A stretch of DNA of 64,000 nucleotides, taken from the NCBI GenBank assembly GCA_049700455.1, contig JBNAVJ010000005.1, positions 1-64,000 on the forward strand. Direction: 5' to 3'. Shown here in pieces: positions 8,604 to 17,524 of this stretch. The stretch's first letter is position 1; each line of letters begins with the position of its first letter. The position numbers were made by a program, and so were the translations under genes. The notes beneath the pieces are model-generated. The model was not told the DNA's origin and did not search any database. It was given only the letters and a program-made list of their open reading frames with translations. This DNA comes from JBNAVJ01 sp049700455. GTDB taxonomy: Bacteria; Bacteroidota; Ignavibacteria; Tepidaquicellales; Tepidaquicellaceae.

Positions 8604-9251
8604 TTAACCATATCTTTTGATTACAGCAATTGCCAGTCTATCACAAACATCCTCGGCGGCATCGGCAATGTTTTCTATATGATATGTAAAATAGCGCTGA
8701 TGGATTTTAGGTGCAAGTTCAAGGTCAGGTTTGTTAAAAATGATTCGTTTAATCTTTTCCCCAATCTTATCGGACTCTTTTTCGAAAAAAATTGTTTTGG
8801 TAATAAAATCTCTCACAACCTCCATCTCAATAAAGTAGGCACGAATTGCAGATACCATTGTTTCAAGTGCGCTTACGGACGCATCTGTCAAATCAACAAG
8901 GAGTGAATGAACCTCAGGAATGAAATCCGGTATTTCAACTGAAAATTGAGAAAGGGTCTCGTGTGTTATATTTATAACTTTGTCTGAACTTTCCAGTATG
9001 CCGAGCACATCTCCTCTTTGTTCTGGAATGAGGGTATGTTGATAAAGTTTTGTTTCGATTGTTCTTCTCAATTGGTCGGCTTCATTTTCAAGTTGCTGAA
9101 CTTCCTCTAACTTCCTATCGAATAACTCTTTCTCATTTTTTAAGTAATACCTGACACCTTGTTTAAAAACAAGACCAGCCTGCAGTATTTTATCAAGAAA
9201 CTCATCTATTTGAAGTTCAAGTTTTTTTGTCTTACTCGTAACAAACGCCAT
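8604..9251 (-). CDS. DUF47/TIGR00153 PhoU-like regulator of PiT
   Basis: A 215-residue all-helical protein of the DUF47 (PhoU-like) family, which pairs with PiT transporters and probably controls phosphate uptake. I chose the ATG at 9251 (protein starts MAFVTSKTKKLELQ): an AAAAGGGG sits just upstream, while the earlier ATG at 9299 would add a basic 16-residue tail atypical of the family. Conserved acidic helices are visible (EADQLRRTIE, FEKESDKIGEKIKRI, ENIADAAEDVCDRL). It lies directly upstream of pit in the same transcript. Confidence 0.9.
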   Translation of the reverse strand: MAFVTSKTKKLELQIDEFLDKILQAGLVFKQGVRYYLKNEKELFDRKLEEVQQLENEADQLRRTIETKLYQHTLIPEQRGDVLGILESSDKVINITHETLSQFSVEIPDFIPEVHSLLVDLTDASVSALETMVSAIRAYFIEMEVVRDFITKTIFFEKESDKIGEKIKRIIFNKPDLELAPKIHQRYFTYHIENIADAAEDVCDRLAIAVIKRYG

Positions 9252-9305
9252 TGATAAGACCCCTTTTCTTTTTAATCTTTTAGTTAAAGTAAAAAACAAA
9301 ACTTC

Positions 9306-10922
9306 TCATTTTAGCAAAATAAGTTTAAAAACTGATGAGACAAATGAACCTGAATTATTATCGGCTGCAACAAGTCTATAGAAATAAACTCCACTTGCAA
9401 GATCATTTAACTTTAGAGAATAATCATATTCTCCAGCATTTAAATGCATAACTTCGGAAACAAACACACGGTTTCCCTTCAAGTCATAAACTTCAATATA
9501 AGCATTAGATTTTGATTTCAGAGCAAACCTGATATTAGTAGTAAGATTAAAAGGATTAGGATAATTTTGATACAGTTTGAAGTTATCTGGTAAAGACTGA
9601 GAAATATTACGGACTGATATTGTCGTAATATCAAGTATTTTACACCAAATCTGATATAATCCTGAGTAATCATCCATCCACAAAGCATATAGATTTTTCC
9701 CAACAGAAAGCAGAGTAATATGGTCTCCCTGATAGTTAGAAGCAAATCCTATGATAGGTTTCGGTTTAAATCTGTGTTCACTGACAACAAATTCGTTCCA
9801 GCTGTCTCCACCATCAGTGCTTCTGGCAAGGAATACCTCTGCTGAATCAGATGTAGTTCTTCTGTCATCATAGAATAACACGTAAAGAACCCCATTGGAA
9901 TCTATTGCAAGATAGGGGAAATATTGAATCTTTCCATTATTAAGGGGGTCTTGATTAACTCGTATTCCCTGTGACCAATTAATACCACCATTAGTAGAAC
10001 GATGCATAATAATATCAGGATCTGTACCAGCCGGAGAGAGATTTTTCTCTGTAGTAACAATATAAATCCATCCCGAACGCGGACCATTAGAATTATCAAT
10101 TGCAAGCTGTGGCAAGCCATTGACACGGATGTTTGATTTTTCAGGCAAAGTTCCATTAATTCCGTTCATATCATATACATTTTCGTTAACCGTCCAGTTA
10201 CTACCTCCATTAATTGAATATGCAAACCCAACATAGTCTTCTGTAAATGGAGAGGTATTTATTACGCGAGCCCAACATACATAAACATTTCCATTCTTAA
10301 AAACCTCTACAAACCCGCCGGAACATCTTGCAGGTGGATTATTAATCTGTTGGGGTGTAGTCCAATATCTGCCACTACTATCAGAATATGAACAAAGTAC
10401 AGGAAAAGGAGAAATGTAATTTACCCAAACTGCATATATTCTCCCATAATAAGGGCTTGAAAGGAAATTATCTATTGTGGTGGTACCCTTATCTTCCGGC
10501 TGGACAGTTGTAATTGTTACTGCTGGTGACCAGTTCAGACCATTGTTAGTAGAATAATGACTGTACAATCCCGCCGCAAAGGAACCAATATGATTCAAAA
10601 TAAAAATTCCATATTTATCAATAGCAACTCCGGGGTCACCTCCGTGATTATTAACATTTGGACCATTATTTACATCTGAGCCAGTCCAGTTCAAGCCACC
10701 ATTAGTACTTACATAAACCCCCTCGCTTTTAAATCCATTAGAAGTATTAAGCGTTACAGCACTGGCAAAAAGCACCTGCCTATTAAGAGGACTTACTGTT
10801 ATAACAGGTTCCGATTGGGTAATAACACTGGGAAAAATTCGAAAACTCTGTGTTTGAGCAAAGAGAAGTGTTTGTGATGTTAAAACAAAGGTCAAAATTA
10901 AGATAAACTTCCTAATTTTCAT
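9306..10922 (-). CDS. Secreted BNR/sialidase-like propeller protein with T9SS sorting tail
   Basis: 538 residues. Signal peptide 1 to about 22 (ends LLFAQ). The body has Asp-box/BNR motifs (STNGGLNWTGS, STNNGLNWSP, SINGGSNWTV, STNGGINWSQG, STDGGDSWNEF), as in sialidase and other six-bladed propellers. There is no sialidase catalytic triad that I can identify, so an enzyme role is not claimed. The C-terminal ~90 residues are a type IX secretion sorting domain: LYQNYPNPFN, a YDLKGNRV strand and GVYFYRLVA, ending in a basic FKLILLK. Probably carried across the outer membrane and attached or released. It starts 4 bases after the TonB receptor gene. Confidence 0.85.
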   Translation of the reverse strand: MKIRKFILILTFVLTSQTLLFAQTQSFRIFPSVITQSEPVITVSPLNRQVLFASAVTLNTSNGFKSEGVYVSTNGGLNWTGSDVNNGPNVNNHGGDPGVAIDKYGIFILNHIGSFAAGLYSHYSTNNGLNWSPAVTITTVQPEDKGTTTIDNFLSSPYYGRIYAVWVNYISPFPVLCSYSDSSGRYWTTPQQINNPPARCSGGFVEVFKNGNVYVCWARVINTSPFTEDYVGFAYSINGGSNWTVNENVYDMNGINGTLPEKSNIRVNGLPQLAIDNSNGPRSGWIYIVTTEKNLSPAGTDPDIIMHRSTNGGINWSQGIRVNQDPLNNGKIQYFPYLAIDSNGVLYVLFYDDRRTTSDSAEVFLARSTDGGDSWNEFVVSEHRFKPKPIIGFASNYQGDHITLLSVGKNLYALWMDDYSGLYQIWCKILDITTISVRNISQSLPDNFKLYQNYPNPFNLTTNIRFALKSKSNAYIEVYDLKGNRVFVSEVMHLNAGEYDYSLKLNDLASGVYFYRLVAADNNSGSFVSSVFKLILLK

Positions 10923-10926
10923 TTTG

Positions 10927-13053
10927 TTAGAATTTAAACGAAAGATTTAAGCCCGAGTAAAAATTGCGTGGTTCTCCCATATTATAATATCTACCAAAGA
11001 AATCATTTATATTAATGTAACCTGCATATCTTCTATCAAAAATATTGGTAGCACCAGCATAGAAAATAACATTTAACATCCTGTAATTATAGTTTATCCC
11101 TGCCATAATATTACCGTAAAAATAGGGAGAAGTGGATTGAGTATTTTTATCATCGACATACATTTTAGCTATATAATCACAATCCCATATAAGAAGTCCG
11201 GAAAAATTCTTTCCCAATTCATATTCATAAGCAAGAATGAAATTAAGAATATGTTGAGGTATAGAGGGCTCAAAATTACCTGAATAATCCTCAAAGTAAG
11301 AACCCGAAGGAGTGTAAATTTCGGCTATGTAGTCATCATATTTAAAATTCGTATAAGTGTAATTAGTAGTAAGTTCTATTCCTTCAAATGGTTCAGACAT
11401 AAAGCCAACTTCTACCCCCACTCTATTAGTTTTAGCAGCATTACGAAAATATACAGTTTGATTATATGCAAAAGGTACAATCACATCTTTTAGTTTATAA
11501 TTAAAGAAAGTAACTTCAAAGAGCACTTTTCGCATAAACTCAGATTTATTTTGTCTGATGTTCCCTTTAATACCAAATTCAAAGTTATTAGACTTCTGAG
11601 GTTGTAGATCAGGGTTCATCGTGTATCTAATATTAGAAGTTGTAAAATTATTGTCCAATTCACTGATTGAGGGTAAATCAAAGCCAACACTATACGAAGT
11701 ATATAATGCAATGTGATCAGTAAGTTTAAAATTTAAAGCTGCTTTAGGGTTAAACTTGCTAAATATTCTTGAAGTGTCAACAGTTCCTACAAATTGTAAT
11801 GATCGCTTTGAATAATCAACATAATCAAATCTTGTTGCAAGATAAAGTTGTAACTTATCTTTCAACAACTCATACTGATTTTGTACAAAGATACCAATAT
11901 TACCTTGAGTATCTTCAAATTCGTTATTAACATTCAAACCTTTATTTCCATTTATATTATCAAACTCAGTTCGTGGTCCTGACTGATATGCAAAATCTAC
12001 TCCAGTGGTAAAAACATTTTTTCTTCCATTAAATTCAGAACGATTTGTTAAACGAACATATGAACCAAGATTATATCTTGTTGATGTAACATAAAAAAGA
12101 TTATCTGTTTTGACCTGTTCTTTTATACCACCCCATCCTGCAAGTTCAAACTCACTACTATTGGCATACCCAAGACTTGTTCGAAATCGCAGTCCAAGTC
12201 TTCCCTTCTGTGATTCACGGCGAAAGTCTTGAGAAACAGCAAGATTATAAGCCTGCCCCGGGTCTACTGCAAACTCACCTTGAGTAAGAGAGCCCGGATT
12301 CCTTATTAAATTATTGACATAGTTAGCACTCAACATAAGAGTTGACTTACTTCCAAGATAACTTTCAAAAACAGAATTAATCAGATGACCGAACTCTGAA
12401 CTATGAGGTCTGTAACCATCTATATTGCGATAACTATAGGAAGTAAAGAGACGAAAATCATTATTCGCGATTCCAAACTTAACTCCGTTTTGCCGCATTC
12501 CATATTTGCCAATCTGATTTGTTAGAGTAACAAAATTTTTAGGGAAATATAAATCAGAGATGAAATTTATTACCCCTCCGGGTGCATTTGCATACAGCGA
12601 AGATAGATTTCCCTTCACCACTTCTACCCCACCCAGCGAAGTCAAATCAATAGCATCTATAATTGTTTCACCATCAGGTTCGGATTCAGGTATACCGTCC
12701 TGTAAAATTCTTATTCCCCTAACACCAGTACTTGAACGAGTTCCAAACCCACGAAGAGTAATTCTGATATCATGATTACCATATTTTGCCTGCAAAAATA
12801 AGCCCGGGACATCAGCCAGAACATCTTTAGCAGAAATTTTCCTACCGTAGTTTAATTCCTTTTTATCAACCTTAAAAACAGAATAAGGAATATCTATAAT
12901 CTTTTCAAAGGCACGCGTACCAGTAATCACCAGTTCATCAGTTTGATACTTAAGAGAATCTTTAGATTCTTCTTCCTCTTCCTGAGCATAAGAATTGCTT
13001 AATAGAATTAACACCGTGATTAAAACAACGAAATAACATCTTTGATTATTCAT
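10927..13053 (-). CDS. TonB-dependent outer-membrane receptor (FecA-like plug)
   Basis: 708 residues. Signal peptide 1 to about 23; a TonB-box-like DELVITGTR follows, then the plug (DVLADVPGLFLQ ... DIRITLRGFGTRSSTGVRGIRILQDGIPESEPDG ... GGVEVVKGNLSSLYANAPGGVINF) and a 22-strand barrel ending in NLSFKF with terminal Phe. The plug resembles FecA-type ferric-citrate receptors, but the ligand cannot be read from sequence. It is downstream by 21 bases of a four-helix membrane protein and heads the DUF47/PiT run, so a link with phosphate or metal-phosphate uptake is possible (inference). Confidence 0.9.
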   Translation of the reverse strand: MNNQRCYFVVLITVLILLSNSYAQEEEEESKDSLKYQTDELVITGTRAFEKIIDIPYSVFKVDKKELNYGRKISAKDVLADVPGLFLQAKYGNHDIRITLRGFGTRSSTGVRGIRILQDGIPESEPDGETIIDAIDLTSLGGVEVVKGNLSSLYANAPGGVINFISDLYFPKNFVTLTNQIGKYGMRQNGVKFGIANNDFRLFTSYSYRNIDGYRPHSSEFGHLINSVFESYLGSKSTLMLSANYVNNLIRNPGSLTQGEFAVDPGQAYNLAVSQDFRRESQKGRLGLRFRTSLGYANSSEFELAGWGGIKEQVKTDNLFYVTSTRYNLGSYVRLTNRSEFNGRKNVFTTGVDFAYQSGPRTEFDNINGNKGLNVNNEFEDTQGNIGIFVQNQYELLKDKLQLYLATRFDYVDYSKRSLQFVGTVDTSRIFSKFNPKAALNFKLTDHIALYTSYSVGFDLPSISELDNNFTTSNIRYTMNPDLQPQKSNNFEFGIKGNIRQNKSEFMRKVLFEVTFFNYKLKDVIVPFAYNQTVYFRNAAKTNRVGVEVGFMSEPFEGIELTTNYTYTNFKYDDYIAEIYTPSGSYFEDYSGNFEPSIPQHILNFILAYEYELGKNFSGLLIWDCDYIAKMYVDDKNTQSTSPYFYGNIMAGINYNYRMLNVIFYAGATNIFDRRYAGYININDFFGRYYNMGEPRNFYSGLNLSFKF

Positions 13054-13074
13054 TATTCCATAAAATTTATTTTT

Positions 13075-13545
13075 TTATAAGTCTGTTTTAGTATCAATCT
13101 GTTCAATGCGAAGTTCCGGATGTCTTATTTGTAATCCTTTATAGACACTCCATACAGAAAATAAAACGGAAATAAATACAATTACAAGTAGAACATATTT
13201 ATAAAGAAGAGTTGTATTATTAGATTCTTTATAAACAATTAAGCCTAAAAGTGAATAAACAGCAGTCACCAGAAGCAGTACAAAGACAATCAAAGAAATA
13301 CTCTCGTGTGCTTCTATATATTTATCATCTAAATCAGGATAGAGACTTTTGAGGTTACTAGCTGCCGGTTCCCCGGAGAAATAAAGGATAAGGATAATTC
13401 CACCTGTTATCACAAGTATCCATAAGGAAACCCTGATAAATACTTCAGATTTAAGGGAAATTCCTATTATTAATAAAACAAGAACTACAGCCGTAGCAAT
13501 CGCTGGAATATGACTTAGAAAAATATGTAAATAATTAATATCCAT
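13075..13545 (-). CDS. Four-helix membrane protein (DUF2231-like)
   Basis: 156 residues with four clear membrane helices and an N-terminal MDINYLHIFLSHIPAIAT. The His pair (H7 and H12, in LHIFLSHIP) and a third His in the loop (EAHES) resemble DUF2231-type four-helix proteins, some of which carry haem; assignment is tentative. It is the first gene of the nine-gene minus run, 21 bases before the TonB receptor. No operator or promoter motif could be read with confidence upstream. Confidence 0.65.
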   Translation of the reverse strand: MDINYLHIFLSHIPAIATAVVLVLLIIGISLKSEVFIRVSLWILVITGGIILILYFSGEPAASNLKSLYPDLDDKYIEAHESISLIVFVLLLVTAVYSLLGLIVYKESNNTTLLYKYVLLVIVFISVLFSVWSVYKGLQIRHPELRIEQIDTKTDL

Positions 13546-13608
13546 AAAATAAAACGTAATTTATATTAACTTAAACTTTATAAATTAATAAGTAAATGAA
13601 AAAAAAAT

Positions 13609-13636
13609 AAGCCCTTTGAATAGTTCAAAAGGGCTT
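13609..13636 (-). terminator. Rho-independent terminator of the 13661-16093 receptor gene
   Basis: AAGCCCTTT and AAAGGGCTT pair as a 9-bp stem with a ten-base loop; read on the minus strand it is followed by a long T-run (13600-13608). It separates the haem-type receptor from the following nine-gene run. Confidence 0.85.
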
Positions 13637-13660
13637 ATTCCAATACTTACAGATAGGTAA

Positions 13661-16093
13661 TTAGAAACCAGCTCTCAAAGATAAAACAAAGTTTCTACCA
13701 GGAGCATTGATACCCGAAGCAAAGACCCTATAAGTCTTGTCCAGAATATTATCAACACCGGCCTGGATCTGCAAGTATCTGTTTATTTGGTAAGCAGCAC
13801 TAACGTTCAATGTATACCAAGAAGGCATTCCATAAGGTGTAGCATCAGCAAAGTTGTCTTCACCATACATATTATAGTCAACTACTCTCTTCCAACCATT
13901 ATACATAGCATTAAATTCCCCACGGAACTTATCAAGCTTTACTACAATTCCTGTTTTTCCATACACTGGCGGAATATGATCAAGAGGATAGTCAGCCGTT
14001 GTATCTGATTTTATTCTTCCATAAGTGTAGGTAAGTGTACTGTAAAGAGTAAAATAATTGGTAAGATCTGCATTAAAGTTAATTGTATATCCAAGTATAT
14101 AAGCACCTTTGTCAGAATTTTGGTTTGCTGTAACAACTGCCGGGAACCCATCATAAATGATTGTGTCTTGACCATTGAATTTAAACGGTCCTGTAACAAT
14201 AGCGTTTGTAAGATACGTCCCAAATGCAATACCTTCAATTTTTATTTTATTATCAAATATCTTAGAAATACCCAGTTCTGCATTCCAGGTGTATTCAGGT
14301 TTCAAATCTGGATTTGGAACAATGACATTACCAACAGAAGTAGCAGTGCCTTTTACCGTTTCAAATACCTTGCTCAAGTCGTCAACATTGGGAGCTCTGA
14401 AGCCTGTGGATGTTCCAAGATAGAACCTCCAGTCATTCCCCGGCATCACAACTAAACCAAGATTTCCATTCAAAGCAGCATTTCTCTGACTTGCGTTCGT
14501 GAATGGAAACTTGTAAAAAGTAGTATCAACAAAATCTGCATCAAGAGTTACATAACTAAATCTTAAACCATCTGAGAGGACAAGCTGCTTGTTAATCTCC
14601 CACGAATGCGATAGGTATGCTGCAAAGTTTTTCATATTGCTGCCACCATCAGGATATCTTGTGCTTGCGTTTGTAACAACACCTGTTTTAACATTTTCAC
14701 TGTTGGCAGTCGAATTAACATCATTATAATTTGCTTCCAGTCCATACCTTAATTCATGTGCCTGAATTTTTTTCTGAAAGTCTGCATTAAATGAATATAC
14801 TCTTACTCTCTCATTCCTGTGAGTAAGGCCTGATTTACCAAAGCTACGCGAGTGTCTGCTTTCGTAAATATCCTGGTAAGCAAGAATTATTTGTGCGTTA
14901 TCAAAGAATGATTTTGTAAGTGAAAGATCCATTTTATATGCAGTCAGTAAACGCGTTTCAGGACCATAGTACCATTGAGCAGTAGTAAACTTCCCGTTAC
15001 TTCCAATAGTGTTCAACCTATCATAGCGAGGTACATCACCAGTGTTAGAAAACTGTATATTTAAAGTATGCTGTATATTATCTGATTGTTTGAAATACAA
15101 TTTTCCCAGAATGTCATATTGATAGTAACCGCTATTTTTTTGGACATATGGATTATCATTGATCAGCATCGTATCAATATTATTAATTCTTTCCTGGTAG
15201 TAATTGCGTAACCAGTTTGGATTATATGTAGGATCATAATTAGCTCCCATCCTAAGATCCCCAAAATTTGAGTAGGTGAATCCACCGAGAAATCCCAATT
15301 TTCTACCTCCAAGATTTATTGTTACTCCAGAGGTTTTTTCTTCCATAGCGCTTGAAAATCTACCAAAAAGATTGGCAGAATATAAAAGCTTATCTGTGCT
15401 GCTTAATATGGGGTTCTTAGTGTAGAAATTCATTACTCCACCGAGCGCGTCACTACCATAAATTGTAGAACCCGCTCCAAAAAGAACTTCCATTCTATCT
15501 ACTATATTATTATCTATTCTTAAAACATTTTGTAAATGTCCTCCTCTAAAAATAGCATTGTTCAATCTTATTCCGTCGATTACTATCAGGACTTTATTAG
15601 CTTCAAATCCTCTAATTATTGGACTTCCGCCACCAAGCTGACTCTTTTGTACCAATACACTCCCCGTATTCATCAACAGATCTGCAGTGGTAGGAACGTT
15701 GTATTGTTGAATTTCTTTACTTGTAACAATATTGATTTGCTTAGGAACATCAAGGAGCTTTTCAGCAAATTTATCAGCGGAAACCACTATTTCTTCTGTT
15801 TTATAGGATTTTTCAGTAAGCAACACGCGATTGTCATTCATAAAAACATCGTTCAAATAGAATGTTTGTGGCATATATCCAACAGCTATTACTGTGACAA
15901 GACTGCTCTTATCAATTTTGGAAACATCGAAAGTCCCATTGATACTACTTTTACCTAAAATCTCATTGCCTATGCTCAAAGTCGCATTCTCAATGGGTTT
16001 TAGGGTCATCTTGTCAAGTATTGTGATAACTTGAGAATTAGCAATATTAGCAATAATAAATATTGCCATTAATAAATAACAGATTCGTTTCAT
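13661..16093 (-). CDS. TonB-dependent receptor with carboxypeptidase-like N-domain (haem/siderophore type)
   Basis: 810 residues: signal peptide (1 to about 20), a carboxypeptidase-regulatory-like domain (about 21-95), TonB box-like TEEIVVSADK, then a plug with SQLGGGSPIIRGFEANKVL, DGIRLNNAIFRGGH and GAGSTIYGSDALGGVMNF. The plug pattern matches the haem/haemoglobin-receptor branch (HmuR/HemR-like), so iron or haem is the likely cargo (inference). The barrel ends in VLSLRAGF with terminal Phe. It has its own terminator. An inverted repeat about 85-107 bases upstream may be an operator. Confidence 0.88.
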   Translation of the reverse strand: MKRICYLLMAIFIIANIANSQVITILDKMTLKPIENATLSIGNEILGKSSINGTFDVSKIDKSSLVTVIAVGYMPQTFYLNDVFMNDNRVLLTEKSYKTEEIVVSADKFAEKLLDVPKQINIVTSKEIQQYNVPTTADLLMNTGSVLVQKSQLGGGSPIIRGFEANKVLIVIDGIRLNNAIFRGGHLQNVLRIDNNIVDRMEVLFGAGSTIYGSDALGGVMNFYTKNPILSSTDKLLYSANLFGRFSSAMEEKTSGVTINLGGRKLGFLGGFTYSNFGDLRMGANYDPTYNPNWLRNYYQERINNIDTMLINDNPYVQKNSGYYQYDILGKLYFKQSDNIQHTLNIQFSNTGDVPRYDRLNTIGSNGKFTTAQWYYGPETRLLTAYKMDLSLTKSFFDNAQIILAYQDIYESRHSRSFGKSGLTHRNERVRVYSFNADFQKKIQAHELRYGLEANYNDVNSTANSENVKTGVVTNASTRYPDGGSNMKNFAAYLSHSWEINKQLVLSDGLRFSYVTLDADFVDTTFYKFPFTNASQRNAALNGNLGLVVMPGNDWRFYLGTSTGFRAPNVDDLSKVFETVKGTATSVGNVIVPNPDLKPEYTWNAELGISKIFDNKIKIEGIAFGTYLTNAIVTGPFKFNGQDTIIYDGFPAVVTANQNSDKGAYILGYTINFNADLTNYFTLYSTLTYTYGRIKSDTTADYPLDHIPPVYGKTGIVVKLDKFRGEFNAMYNGWKRVVDYNMYGEDNFADATPYGMPSWYTLNVSAAYQINRYLQIQAGVDNILDKTYRVFASGINAPGRNFVLSLRAGF

Positions 16094-16177
16094 AAGTAAA
16101 TTTACTTTTGTTTAAAAAACTATTTACTTTACTTTCTTGCCTAACTTAAATACTTTAGTTAGTTGTAAGTTAACTCC

Positions 16178-16200
16178 ACTCAGTTAGTCAAATACTGAGT
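16178..16200. promoter_or_regulatory. Inverted repeat upstream of the haem-type receptor (candidate operator)
   Basis: ACTCAGT (16178-16184) and ACTGAGT (16194-16200) are exact reverse complements around a 9-base spacer, and several AGTTAGT/AGTTAACT copies lie just beside it (16157-16175). The position, about 85-107 bases before the receptor ATG, fits a regulator site. It does not match a classical Fur box closely enough to name one. Confidence 0.35.
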
Positions 16201-16284
16201 AAAAACATTCTTTAAACTCATTTAAAACTTAAAAGGAAGAAAAATAAAAAAGTCTTTTTAATAATAATGCTGCATTATGAGGGA

Positions 16285-16812
16285 TCAGGAATTTTTAGGA
16301 GGTGGATCAAGAATATCTGCACTAATATTCTTTATAAGATGTGTATTTTGAGGTATTATTTTTGTAACTTTCTGAGGAGTGTTAACATCTATAGTAGATT
16401 CTAATAGACCTTGAGCCAGGACAAGGCTCAGAACAGTTATAATTAAAGATTTTTCTTTATCACTAACCTGTTTATTAAGTTGAGTGAACCCGGTAAGAAG
16501 TTTTGATTCACTCTCATCGTTTAAGCAATAATACTTTATTGAATCGTCTGAATCTTCAACTTTCACAATGTCGTACATTTGCCCTTGATACAATATTTCA
16601 TCATCACCAATAAATGTAAATTCGTTTTCATTTAACTGGTATGATTTAGAAACAACGAAAAGCTTACATTCGTCTTCTCTCAGCAGACCGCTACGGATTC
16701 TATCTTTTGCTTCTTGTTTAACTACCTTTTCACTATGAATATATAAAAAGAGATATACCCCTGAATTATAAAGGACAAATAATGCAAGTAATATTGATAC
16801 TAATCTTTTCAA
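16285..16812 (-). CDS. Small single-anchor envelope protein, unknown
   Basis: 175 residues with an N-terminal membrane segment (about 5-25) and probably a second hydrophobic stretch (about 121-138); the C-terminal tail is Pro-rich (DPPPKNS). The middle part looks like a small beta domain (LFVVSKSYQLNENEFTFIGDD). Similar small proteins are often found beside TonB receptor genes in Bacteroidota, and this one is upstream of the haem-type receptor in the same orientation, about 190 bases away. Function unknown. Confidence 0.6.
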   Translation of the reverse strand: MKRLVSILLALFVLYNSGVYLFLYIHSEKVVKQEAKDRIRSGLLREDECKLFVVSKSYQLNENEFTFIGDDEILYQGQMYDIVKVEDSDDSIKYYCLNDESESKLLTGFTQLNKQVSDKEKSLIITVLSLVLAQGLLESTIDVNTPQKVTKIIPQNTHLIKNISADILDPPPKNS

Positions 16813-16906
16813 GTCAATACAATATATGTAGAATTATTAATTATGTCAATACCCTTTTGAACTTTCTGATTTACAACTTTTTAACCTGTAACGGCAAGGA
16901 TAAGAA

Positions 16907-17440
16907 TTATTTTTTATCTTGAGTCGAGCGGTATACAGAGATATAATACAGGTAATTTTCTGCGCTCTGTTTTATTTTCTTGATTTCCTCTTCGGTTAAG
17001 TCTCTCACAATTTTACTGGGTACCCCAGCAACAAGCACACCTTCAGGGACAACAAAATGTTCGCGTACAAGTGTTCCTGCTGCAATAAATGAATTGGAAC
17101 CGATTCGTGCATCATCAAGAATCACCGCGCCCATACCAATTAATACAAAATCTGAAACATTACAACCGTGAACAAGTGCTCCATGCCCGATGGTCACATT
17201 GCTCCCTATGATAAGAGGATATTTCTTAAAAGTATTATGAAGAATAGCTCCATCCTGAATATTCGTATTATCTCCTATTCTTATATAATTCACATCTCCT
17301 CTAACAACGGCATTGAACCAAATACTTGAATTCTTTCCTATAACAACATCCCCTATTATTCTTGCTCCCTCACAGATAAATACACTTTCATCAATTTGCG
17401 GGGTTATACCATTGTATGGAATTATCTGACCGTTTCTCAT
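16907..17440 (-). CDS. Gamma-carbonic anhydrase family protein (left-handed beta-helix)
   Basis: 177 residues of hexapeptide repeats ([LIV]GxxxxI) forming a left-handed beta-helix. The three metal-binding histidines of the gamma class are in place: His68 (AILHNT), His86 (TIGHGA) and His91 (LVHGCN). Arg48 and Asp49 (VVRGD) are the usual trimer-interface residues. Relatives include YrdA, PaaY and Cam; the carbonic anhydrase activity of this subgroup is variable. The gene follows the beta-propeller lipoprotein of the B12 operon by 84 bases and may be on the same transcript. Confidence 0.9.
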   Translation of the reverse strand: MRNGQIIPYNGITPQIDESVFICEGARIIGDVVIGKNSSIWFNAVVRGDVNYIRIGDNTNIQDGAILHNTFKKYPLIIGSNVTIGHGALVHGCNVSDFVLIGMGAVILDDARIGSNSFIAAGTLVREHFVVPEGVLVAGVPSKIVRDLTEEEIKKIKQSAENYLYYISVYRSTQDKK

Positions 17441-17524
17441 TTCTTCTATATTGAAATAAATATTTTATAATTTAAGAAGAATAATTTTAGTCTTCAAGCA
17501 AATGTAAGATAAAAAAATTAATAG

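Noticed and set aside
9252..9299. Upstream ATG for the DUF47 protein
   Set aside because: Adds a basic 16-residue tail; the ATG at 9251 has the better ribosome-binding site.
9306..10922. Sialidase enzyme
   Set aside because: Asp-boxes alone occur in many propellers; no catalytic Arg triad or Tyr/Glu pair could be identified.
14120..14455. Plus-strand frames opposite the haem-type receptor
   Set aside because: Shadow frames of the receptor gene; no ribosome-binding site.
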